Shown one piece after another: positions 6,698-14,004 of a stretch of DNA of 64,000 nucleotides (the first letter of the stretch is position 1; each line of letters starts with the position of its first letter). Location of the stretch: positions 744,001-808,000 of the forward strand of contig NZ_CP035704.1 in assembly GCF_004168365.1 (NCBI RefSeq), written 5' to 3'. Source of the stretch: Pseudolysobacter antarcticus (GTDB lineage: Bacteria; Pseudomonadota; Gammaproteobacteria; Xanthomonadales; Rhodanobacteraceae). The notes beneath the pieces are model-generated. The model saw only the letters and a program-made list of their open reading frames with translations, did no database searches and was not told the origin of the DNA. The translations under genes were made by a program, and so were the position numbers.

Positions 6698-9600
6698 GAA
6701 CACGAGTTCGACTTCGGGTATCGAGTCGTCGCGGAACGGCTGCTGCTGCGGCAGCACGCCGGTCAGCGCGGCCCGCGGGTATTGCCACGCGCTTGCCGCG
6801 TTGAGTTCATTTCTTGGCGATTTCGCGCCGCGCGGCACGGGGCGCGCAATCGCGTCGAGGTCGGCGGGCTCCATCATGTCGGCGAGGCGTGCGTGTTCCA
6901 GATCGACGAGTTTCGTTTTGGGTTCCCGCCTGTCCGCAGGTTCCGGTTGGATACGCGGAATCGCCGTGATGCACTCGTATTCCTCTTTGCGCAGCAGTTT
7001 TTCGAGACGGTGGCTGGTCAGTCGGAACGGATCTGCGACACGTTGTCCTTCCGCTTCGAATCCCGGGCACACGAAGGCGGCCGCGGGCTGGTTGTCTTTG
7101 TCCTTGGGCGTTTCGAAATGCCGCAGGTTGGTATCGAAGACGAAGATGTTCGGCGACGTGCAGGGCTTGTTGCGATGGCGCTGTACGCGACCGGCCAACT
7201 GGATCAACGAGCGCATCGATGAGGGTTCGGCGATGGCCCAGTCCGCATCCCAATCACGCCCGACCTCACAGACAGGAGAGGCGAGCACGACAAACACGTG
7301 GTTAGTTTCAGGATGTGCGTCGATGGCGTTGCGTATTTCCGGCAGCGTGTAGACAGCCTCAGATTTGCGGCGGTTGAGTGTTGTATCCAGCCGGTTCTCG
7401 ATGGCTGAGCGCAGCAGTAGCGGAAAGCGTGAGTGATATACGCAAAGATGAATACGGTGCTCCTCCGGCGCACCGAGCCGGAACAGCTCCAACGCGACAT
7501 CGAACAGCGGCTCGATGTTCGCCATGCGCACCAGCCCGAAGCTGATGCGCTTGCCGCTGGTCGGGCAGTTCTCCGCGTGCGCGGCATGCGCTTGAACGAT
7601 GGCGCCTTGCAACTGCTTGGCGAATTCGCGCCGGATATCGGCTTCCTTCCTGGCGGCGATCTGTAACGGCAGCAGTACAGCGCAACGCCGCGGCTCTGCT
7701 GTGCGCAATTTGTCCACGCGCTTTTGCACGAACCCGGCGTGGTGCAGCCGAAACGATTCCACGCTGCCGCAACTGTGAGCGCTAGCGCCGCATTCGTCCG
7801 TCCAGAGGCAGGGGATTTCCAGTGACGCGGCTGCGCTGATCTGTGTGCCACGATTGCGCTGATAGTGTTCGCGTCCCGCGCGATAGGCGAGAAACATGCC
7901 TTCCACCAGTGCTGGCGGCAGCGTGGCGGAGGAGATCAGCACACGCGTGCCGAGCAGCCCGGCCCAATGCATCAGCCGTGCGAGCGCGGGCAGATCGGGC
8001 AAGTCGAAATCATCGAGTTCGTCGAGCACAAGATCGCTGCTCATCAGACGCAGCATCGGTGCGATCTGCCGGCCTGCGCGCAGGCTCTCCGTCGCTGGCA
8101 TCAAATGGTCGATCGTGCAGACGAGCATTGGCGCGGAAAGCAGCGAGCGGATCGCGGGATCGCTCATCGCCTTGCCAAGCAGGCCATCGTCGGCATAGGC
8201 GCCTTCATACAGGACATGCCCATCTTCTTCGATCAGCGCCTGAATCGAAGCCGAGCCGGTGGCTTCGGCTTTCTCCAGATAGTAGTCGAACAGGTCGCGA
8301 CTGGCTGAACCACCGACACGCACGGCCAGTTCGTCCTCGTTGAGATGCAGGTCTTGCCGATATGCGCGCCCGGTTTGCATCGTCAGTGTGCGCAACCCGA
8401 GCGCGAAGGTGCAGCGCATGCCAGCGTGCGGCTCGGCGAGCGCGTTCATGATACGGGCGTTGGCGAGTGTCTTGCCGCAGCCGGTCGATGCCATGTTGAC
8501 GATGAAGGCGCCATGTTCGGCGGCCTGCCTGCGCAGATTTTCGGCCGCATCCGCCGCCCAATCCTGCCAGCGGAAGCGAGCGGTTTCGCTGCGCTTGCGC
8601 AAGCCTTTGTGGCGAGCCAAACGAGGCAGCCTGTGTTCAAAGCCGGGAAGCGAGCGCACGATGCTACCAGCGCCGCGTGCAACGCCCAGCAGATGCTCGT
8701 CCAGTGACTGCTTCAGCGTGCCGTCGGAATGTGTGTTCGCAAAAAGGTGGCCTTTGCCATCGCCCTTGACGCGTTCCGGTGAAGCAGGCGTAAGACTGGA
8801 ATAATTATGATCGGCGAGCATCAGGCCAAGGCGCGCCAGATGCATCGCATAAGGGTTGTCGAGCCACGCGCCTTTGTCGGGACGGCGACGCAGTGTCTGC
8901 AATCGTGCAGCCAGTTGTGTGGCTTTCGATCGCCACTTTGGATGGGCCGTCGGCAAGATGTCGGCCAGATCCCAGTAGCGTGCAATGTCTTCAGGCGACG
9001 CGGCACGCTTGATTTCATTCCAGCCGTGCGTAATGCCTTCGAGGATGTTGGCGAACTGCTTCGGAGCGAATTCGGGCGACCGCGCACCCAGCCAACGCTG
9101 TTCGTTTTTGTCGTCGTATACAGGAACGACCGGCAGGCGATGATGGGTCACGACCAGCCATGCGATGGCCGCAGCCAGCGGCGGCAATTGTGCGAACGGC
9201 GGCGGCGCTGCATCATCCAGCCCGTCCCGCCAATAGCGGCCTTGCTCAGTCCAGCGGGCGTCATCCGCAGCGGTTGGGGCAGCCAGGCGCCTAAGCCATG
9301 TCTCATCGTCGTCAGTGCCGACAAAAGCGGCGAACATACGCAGCGAAACCCATTCGTGGCGGTAGAGATTTTTTTCCATGACTGGTTTGCGCAGCCGCCC
9401 CTGGAAGGCAACGCTGGCTTTACCAAGGTCATGCAGCAAGGCTGCCATTTGCGCGAGCAACTGGATGTCCTCGCCGCTGTGCCAATCGTTCTCGCTCGCG
9501 TTGCGCAGCACGTCGCGCGTGGTCGTATTGGTCGGCACCGCGCCTTCGGTATTAAAACGACGCATATCGCCGACGATCCAGATCAGTTCGCTGTGATCGC

Positions 9601-9799
9601 GACCACGGATCCAGTGGCAGGCGACAGCGGTGTTCTTACGAGCCGTCTTGCGCAGCAGTCGGCGCAGGGTATCGAGGCCTTCGCGAGTGATCGGCGTCTG
9701 CCACGTCCGTTCACCGCGGCGTTCGGCGAACTGGTCGAGAATGCGTCGCGTCTCGGTCAACGCGCGTTTGTCGCATTGGGATACCAACAGAACATTCAT
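6686..9799 (-). CDS. cas3: Cas2-3 fusion: adaptation subunit joined to HD nuclease and DExD/H helicase
   Basis: This is the type I-F Cas2/Cas3 fusion of 1037 residues. The Cas2-like domain is at about 1-95. The HD nuclease motif is H123-D124 in MAALLHDLGKA. The helicase shows Walker A at 437-445 (MASTGCGKTL), a DExD box (VLDELDD, 591-597) and motif III SSATLPP (623-629). I choose the ATG at 9799 (MNVLLVSQCDKRAL), not the upstream in-frame start, because it begins at the Cas2 beta-strand and forms an ATGA overlap with the cas1 stop. It unwinds and degrades targets bound by the Csy complex and joins Cas1 in spacer acquisition. Confidence 0.96.
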   Translation of the reverse strand: MNVLLVSQCDKRALTETRRILDQFAERRGERTWQTPITREGLDTLRRLLRKTARKNTAVACHWIRGRDHSELIWIVGDMRRFNTEGAVPTNTTTRDVLRNASENDWHSGEDIQLLAQMAALLHDLGKASVAFQGRLRKPVMEKNLYRHEWVSLRMFAAFVGTDDDETWLRRLAAPTAADDARWTEQGRYWRDGLDDAAPPPFAQLPPLAAAIAWLVVTHHRLPVVPVYDDKNEQRWLGARSPEFAPKQFANILEGITHGWNEIKRAASPEDIARYWDLADILPTAHPKWRSKATQLAARLQTLRRRPDKGAWLDNPYAMHLARLGLMLADHNYSSLTPASPERVKGDGKGHLFANTHSDGTLKQSLDEHLLGVARGAGSIVRSLPGFEHRLPRLARHKGLRKRSETARFRWQDWAADAAENLRRQAAEHGAFIVNMASTGCGKTLANARIMNALAEPHAGMRCTFALGLRTLTMQTGRAYRQDLHLNEDELAVRVGGSASRDLFDYYLEKAEATGSASIQALIEEDGHVLYEGAYADDGLLGKAMSDPAIRSLLSAPMLVCTIDHLMPATESLRAGRQIAPMLRLMSSDLVLDELDDFDLPDLPALARLMHWAGLLGTRVLISSATLPPALVEGMFLAYRAGREHYQRNRGTQISAAASLEIPCLWTDECGASAHSCGSVESFRLHHAGFVQKRVDKLRTAEPRRCAVLLPLQIAARKEADIRREFAKQLQGAIVQAHAAHAENCPTSGKRISFGLVRMANIEPLFDVALELFRLGAPEEHRIHLCVYHSRFPLLLRSAIENRLDTTLNRRKSEAVYTLPEIRNAIDAHPETNHVFVVLASPVCEVGRDWDADWAIAEPSSMRSLIQLAGRVQRHRNKPCTSPNIFVFDTNLRHFETPKDKDNQPAAAFVCPGFEAEGQRVADPFRLTSHRLEKLLRKEEYECITAIPRIQPEPADRREPKTKLVDLEHARLADMMEPADLDAIARPVPRGAKSPRNELNAASAWQYPRAALTGVLPQQQPFRDDSIPEVELVFLPN

Positions 9800-10773
9800 G
9801 GTGCAGACAACGCCATTTTTTCGGCAACGGCCTTGACCGTGTCGATCATGAAATCCAGTGACTCGCTGCGGCTCAGATTCTCGATGCAGGACTGGCGGAA
9901 GTCTTGTTCCTCGTCGCCGCGCATCGCCGAAATGAAAGCTTGCGGCAGCACAATCGCATCCTTGACCAGATCTGCAATATCGAACACGAGCCCGCCACGC
10001 CGCGTTTTTCCATGCAATATCGCGAGGCCATGCGGCAGGCCGAGCACCCATGCTGCGGTGGCGCCCAGGCCGTAAGCGAGATAGTTGCCATGGTCGAGAA
10101 AACGGTTGGCCGGATCACCGCCATCACCACGCTTGGCGCGCACAAAATCGCCATATTGCATGGCGCGCGCAGCGAGCTTGAAAAGATGCTTGGTGAGCCT
10201 CGCTTCTTCCGTGAGCAGGAAGGTGTTGTCGGGAGCGAGGTCGATCGCATGCAGTGAGCTATCGAGTGCGGGCTCGAGCGTTTCGGCGCGAATAGTGAAT
10301 CCGGCATCGCGTAACGCACGATTGCCCAGCCAGTACTCGCGTATTCTTTGCAGCCGTGCGCGTTGAAAATGCTTCGCCGCTTCCAGTCGCAAGGCATCGT
10401 CGAACCAGAAGCGCACCCAGCGTTGCAAATATTCGGTGGGGCGATATTCGCTTTGTGGCGAAAACCAGGCGACGTCCATATCGACTTCGTTGGCACTGAA
10501 TAATGGCGTGCCGCCACCACCGCAAAAACCTACCAGTACACCGGCCTTCGCCAGTTCGCGCATCGCCGATTGAGTGACGGATGTTCCCGTGCCCAACAAC
10601 ACAGTCGTGGTATTGGCGATCGGAATATTCCAATACAGGGAGCGCTTGCCTTCATCGGTGACGTATTCAACGCGCCCGCCATTGACCAATACCCTGCAGT
10701 GTTCCAGGTAATAGATGTGCGCACGTTTAGAATGGAGGATCGATTTCAGATCCGAGGGGCGAAGTTCCTCCAT
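9796..10773 (-). CDS. cas1: Cas1, CRISPR adaptation integrase (type I-F)
   Basis: The 325-residue protein has the metal-binding set E190, H254, D265 and D268 (LLTEEARLTK; ILHGKTRRGGLVFDIADLV), the same numbering as known for Pseudomonas type I-F Cas1. It inserts new spacers at the leader end together with Cas2-3. GAAGGGGAAA upstream of the ATG is the likely ribosome site. The stop overlaps the cas2-3 start as ATGA. Confidence 0.97.
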   Translation of the reverse strand: MEELRPSDLKSILHSKRAHIYYLEHCRVLVNGGRVEYVTDEGKRSLYWNIPIANTTTVLLGTGTSVTQSAMRELAKAGVLVGFCGGGGTPLFSANEVDMDVAWFSPQSEYRPTEYLQRWVRFWFDDALRLEAAKHFQRARLQRIREYWLGNRALRDAGFTIRAETLEPALDSSLHAIDLAPDNTFLLTEEARLTKHLFKLAARAMQYGDFVRAKRGDGGDPANRFLDHGNYLAYGLGATAAWVLGLPHGLAILHGKTRRGGLVFDIADLVKDAIVLPQAFISAMRGDEEQDFRQSCIENLSRSESLDFMIDTVKAVAEKMALSAP

Positions 10774-11242
10774 GACATTTCCCCTTCAATGCGTACGAAT
10801 ATCTTTTGATCTTGACAGGAATTAATCTCAAGGAGTGAGACCTTCATCGTAAGACGTCCTTGTGAAGCTGGTGGTTTGACTTAGCATCACTGATTGCATG
10901 GCGCCCTTGATGGTTCGCGTCTCGATCATTTCTCACTTCATTCCGCGAGCTGAGAACAAAGGTTGCTGGTATTTTCATTCCTTGGAATGCGATATCTATG
11001 TGGGCGTCGGATTCGCGACGACAGGTTGAACACCCTGGTCAATTTTGAGCGTAAATTACCTTGCTCATCTGGTCAGTTTTAAGCGAGCGCCAGCAGTGCC
11101 GCGACTGCTGCACGCGATGTTGTTGTCCAAGCCTCGTTCGGAAGCCTCGCTGCGATTGGCTTGCAATTTTCTTCGCTGAGGTTCGGCGCTAATCAGGTAA
11201 GGTTTTGAGCCTCCCAATAACCGGGGTGGTTCAGTAGTGCTA
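10774..11242. other. Intergenic region upstream of cas1, no gene recognised
   Basis: These 469 bp hold no convincing gene. The cas1/cas2-3 promoter should lie here on the minus strand, but I could not identify a clear -35/-10 pair. A consensus TTGACA at 10813-10818 faces right without a good -10. A tandem motif at 11037-11085 may be an insertion-sequence relic. The stretch is more AT-rich than the core genes to the right. Confidence 0.5.
11037..11085. repeat. Two direct copies of a GGTCAnTTTTnAGCG motif
   Basis: GGTCAATTTTGAGCG (11037-11051) and GGTCAGTTTTAAGCG (11071-11085) match at 13 of 15 positions and are 34 bp apart. Multiple short direct repeats of this appearance occur at ends of IS21-type elements, but no istA or istB coding sequence is nearby. 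It may be a decayed element end or a regulator-binding pair. Confidence 0.35.
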
Positions 11243-11605
11243 TCAGTCTTGTTCGAGAATATCGAGCAGAGCTTGCTGTCGCCTTGTGGGAAGTGCTCGA
11301 AATCGCTGTAGCAGTAAAATTTCGCTCGAAGACTGCGTGTGATCGTTGGGGGAGTCAATTAAATCTGCATGTTTGGCTTTCACGTGCTCGTGTTCTTGCT
11401 GCGCAGAGACAGGGTCCAAAGATCTTTCGCTGATGCGATTTTCTCTTATGTCGCTCTCGCGTTCATTCGACCACCGAATCGCCGATTCTTTGCTGCGAAA
11501 GGATCGAGTTTCGTTATGAAGCATCTTGTTGCTAAGCATGATCCGAATCGTCGCGCGGTAGCTTAGGGAGCCGTCCTTCAGTCGACGGGCGATGATGGTT
11601 GCCAT
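11243..11605 (-). CDS. Small protein resembling the integrase N-terminal domain
   Basis: The 120-residue product begins MATIIARRLKDGSLSYRATIRI, nearly the same as the start of the adjacent integrase (MASIIARRLKDGSKSYRATI), and continues with a similar SFRSKESAIRW segment. It then diverges into an acidic/polar linker and a helical tail (LLLQRFRALPTRRQQALLDILEQD) with no catalytic domain. It lies downstream of the integrase in the same direction, with a GGAG ribosome site. It may be a partial duplication, an arm-site binding modulator or a remnant. The tail resembles ends of some small HTH regulators. Confidence 0.6.
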   Translation of the reverse strand: MATIIARRLKDGSLSYRATIRIMLSNKMLHNETRSFRSKESAIRWSNERESDIRENRISERSLDPVSAQQEHEHVKAKHADLIDSPNDHTQSSSEILLLQRFRALPTRRQQALLDILEQD

Positions 11606-11710
11606 ACGGTGCTCCGAACTTGCGGCTAATCAAGATTTTGGACGCCAATACTTTGGAGAAAATTGGCACATATTTAAACGGACCAGATGTTCAAATGCTG
11701 GGGGCCTTCA

Positions 11711-12769
11711 TCAATTTCTCAATCGAACGTCGGCGGCCCGCAAGTGAGTGTATCGCTTCAGAGTTGCCCAGCTACGGTGCCCCGTAAACTGGGCGACTTC
11801 GTGGATCTGGTATCCGAGTTCGAATAGACGGCATGTGGCTTCGTGACGTAAATCGTGGAAACGCAAGTCCTTGATGTTGAGTATTTTGCAGGCGCGTGTG
11901 AAAGCCGAACTCACAGATTTGGAGTCGTACGGAAAAATGCGCTCATCTCCGCTCCTCGGCTGACGGTCGATAATTTCCAAGCCTTGCATGGAGAGTTTGA
12001 CGGAAATGTCATTGCCGAGCTTCCGGGTCGGATCCTTCATACCACGTATAAGCGTCGTCATGGATTGGCGGTCGATATCGTTCCAGCGCAGGCGACAGAT
12101 TTCGTCTTCACGCCGTGCCGAGTGGATCGCGAATCGGATAAGTTCGTGCATCGGAATTTGACGACGACCATCGTTGCGATCGAACCAGCTTTCAAGTTTC
12201 GCGATCTCTTCCCCGCTGGGACGCCGTTCGCGTTGATGTGATTTGCTGGTGAGCTTCAGATGTCGACTCGCGTGTGATGCGTCGTCGATTGCTTGAACAT
12301 TGGCAAGAACACCCCAGGCAGAGCGTGCGGTTTTTAACACGGTACGCAACCAAATTAGGTCGTTGTTGACTGTTGCGGGGCCGGTTCCGGCGATGCGACG
12401 GTGACGGACATGTTCGACGACCTGTTCAGTGGTCAGGCCTGCTGCATCCCAGTGGCCTACTAGCCTCCGTAACAAGCCAAGGTGACTCTCTTTTGTGCGC
12501 CCCCACTTCTGTATTGATTTGAACTCGGTGATGTAGCGATCGATCAACGAAGCAATATCCGTCTTGTCATTTTTCCCTGTAGCGATGTTGTTCACTCCGC
12601 CACGGTCTTTGAGCTCGACCTCGCGTTGCCGAGCCCAGCTTTTGGCGAGTTCCAACGCTCGAAATGATAGAGATTCGGCATGTACGACAATGCCCTTGCG
12701 CTTGATCGTGATGGTTGCTCGGTAACTCTTCGAACCGTCTTTCAGGCGGCGTGCGATGATACTAGCCAT
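11711..12769 (-). CDS. int: Tyrosine recombinase (integrase) of a dusA-associated island
   Basis: This is a phage-type integrase of about 352 residues. It has an N-terminal beta-rich domain (MASIIARRLKDGSKSYRATI), a SAM-like core-binding domain and a catalytic domain with Arg in SARREDEICRLRW, His-x-x-Arg in FHDLRHEATCRLF, and the terminal TGHRSWATLKRYTHL holding the final His and catalytic Tyr. I use the ATG at 12769; an upstream TTG (12796) is possible. It points away from dusA and lies 123 bp from its start, the layout of elements that integrate at the 5' end of dusA. Confidence 0.93.
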   Translation of the reverse strand: MASIIARRLKDGSKSYRATITIKRKGIVVHAESLSFRALELAKSWARQREVELKDRGGVNNIATGKNDKTDIASLIDRYITEFKSIQKWGRTKESHLGLLRRLVGHWDAAGLTTEQVVEHVRHRRIAGTGPATVNNDLIWLRTVLKTARSAWGVLANVQAIDDASHASRHLKLTSKSHQRERRPSGEEIAKLESWFDRNDGRRQIPMHELIRFAIHSARREDEICRLRWNDIDRQSMTTLIRGMKDPTRKLGNDISVKLSMQGLEIIDRQPRSGDERIFPYDSKSVSSAFTRACKILNIKDLRFHDLRHEATCRLFELGYQIHEVAQFTGHRSWATLKRYTHLRAADVRLRN

Positions 12770-12772
12770 GGC

Positions 12773-12823
12773 GGTAGTCCACGAGTGGTTGTCCAACGCA
12801 TTTTGGACGTTTTTTGGACTACC
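12773..12823. promoter_or_regulatory. Nested inverted repeats just upstream of the integrase gene
   Basis: GGTAGTCCA (12773-12781) and TGGACTACC (12815-12823) form an outer perfect 9-bp inverted repeat. A second pair, GTCCAA and TTGGAC-like, lies inside. The location next to the integrase start and close to dusA suggests integrase arm sites or an operator for int. Repeat of the GGAC core is clear in the sequence; the function is inferred. Confidence 0.45.
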
Positions 12824-12892
12824 TGCAAGAAATTGATTTTGCTAAACTATTGATTCCAAGGCTTTCGTTGGAGCACCAGAGAAAAGCGTAAA

Positions 12893-12990
12893 ATGAGCCA
12901 ATCCAGTCAAAAATCGGTCGAAAGAACAGGGTCTTATGGGGCAAGGGTGCTTTGTGTGGCACCGATGATGGATTGGTCTGATCGGCATTG
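12893..12990. other. Possible attachment-site region at the 5' end of dusA
   Basis: dusA-targeting elements recombine within the first codons of dusA. Here codons 1-23 or so (12893-12962) are AT-richer and unlike the conserved dusA body. From GCACCGATGATGGATTGG on, the sequence encodes the conserved APMMDWSDRH motif. The crossover is therefore likely near 12960-12985. I could not find the partner att copy in the window, so the other end of the element lies beyond position 1. Confidence 0.35.
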
Positions 12991-13909
12991 CCGGTATTTC
13001 CATCGTCTGCTCACGCCGAACGCGTTGCTCTATACCGAGATGGTGACTAGCGCGGCGATTGTGCATGGCGATCGCGAGCGCTTGCTCGGGTTTAATGCGG
13101 CGGAGCAACCGGTGGCGCTGCAACTCGGCGGCAGTGATCCGCGCGAGCTGGCCGCCGCGGCGCGCATCGGCGCGGATTTCGGTTATCGCGAGATCAATCT
13201 GAATGTCGGGTGCCCGAGCGATCGCGTGCAGTCCGGACGCTTTGGCGCGTGCCTGATGCGCGAGCCGGAACTGGTCGGCGAATGTGTGCTCGCGATGCGC
13301 AATGCGGTGTCGATTCCAGTGACGGTGAAATGTCGTATCGGGGTCGACGAGCAGGACGAATACGTCGATCTGCAGCGTTTTGTTTCGGTGCAGCGCGACG
13401 CTGGTTGTCGTGTGCTGATCGTGCATGCGCGCAAGGCCTGGTTGAAGGGTTTGAGCCCGAAAGAAAATCGCGATGTGCCGCCGCTGAATTATCAGCGCGT
13501 GTATCGGCTCAAGCAGGAATTTCCCGAGCTCGATATCGTCATCAACGGCGGCATCACCGATGTGGCGGCAGTGCAGCAACATCTGCAGCATGTCGATGCG
13601 GTGATGCTCGGTCGCGCCGCCTATCACGATCCGTACATCCTGGCCGAACTCGAACACACGCTGTACGCCACGCCGTTGCCATCGCGCGATGACGTGTTGT
13701 TGCAGATGCAGGAATATGTGGGCGCATGTCGCGCGCGTGGTATCGGCCTGCATCACATTGGCCGCCATCTGCTGGGCCTTTATCTCGGTCAGCCGGGCGC
13801 GCGAATTTTCCGTCGTTATCTAAGCGAGCACATGCATCTGCCGTATGCGGATTTCGACGTGCTGGCCAATGCGATGGCAGCGACCCGGGCGCAACGTCAA
13901 GCTGCTTAG
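12893..13909 (+). CDS. dusA: tRNA-dihydrouridine(20/20a) synthase DusA
   Basis: This FMN- and NADPH-dependent enzyme reduces uridines in the tRNA D-loop. The 338-residue protein shows CVAPMMDWSDRHCR at 21-34, the catalytic Cys107 in INLNVGCPSDRVQSGRFGA, VKCRIGVDE and the phosphate-binding INGGITD and VMLGRAAYHDP near 215-250. Length is normal, so any integration event has preserved a full reading frame. The first 20 or so residues (MSQSSQKSVERTGSYGARVL) differ in composition and may be supplied by the integrated element. Confidence 0.96.
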   Translation: MSQSSQKSVERTGSYGARVLCVAPMMDWSDRHCRYFHRLLTPNALLYTEMVTSAAIVHGDRERLLGFNAAEQPVALQLGGSDPRELAAAARIGADFGYREINLNVGCPSDRVQSGRFGACLMREPELVGECVLAMRNAVSIPVTVKCRIGVDEQDEYVDLQRFVSVQRDAGCRVLIVHARKAWLKGLSPKENRDVPPLNYQRVYRLKQEFPELDIVINGGITDVAAVQQHLQHVDAVMLGRAAYHDPYILAELEHTLYATPLPSRDDVLLQMQEYVGACRARGIGLHHIGRHLLGLYLGQPGARIFRRYLSEHMHLPYADFDVLANAMAATRAQRQAA

Positions 13910-14004
13910 TTTTACGCGCCGCCGCGCACGATTTTCGCCAATTGCAAATTGAATGGCACGCGACGTAGCACTTGAGTACCCTTGGCTTTCGTTAAGGGGA
14001 TTCC

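Noticed and set aside
8807-10075. Long plus-strand open frame (422 codons) opposite cas2-3 and cas1
   Set aside because: It is an antisense shadow of recognised cas genes in GC-rich DNA and shows no domain or ribosome site.
12842-13100. tRNA gene as the integration site of the island
   Set aside because: No cloverleaf-like sequence is visible near the integrase; dusA itself is the more likely target.
12842-13768. Minus-strand frame of 308 codons opposite dusA
   Set aside because: dusA is unambiguous on the plus strand; this is its shadow.
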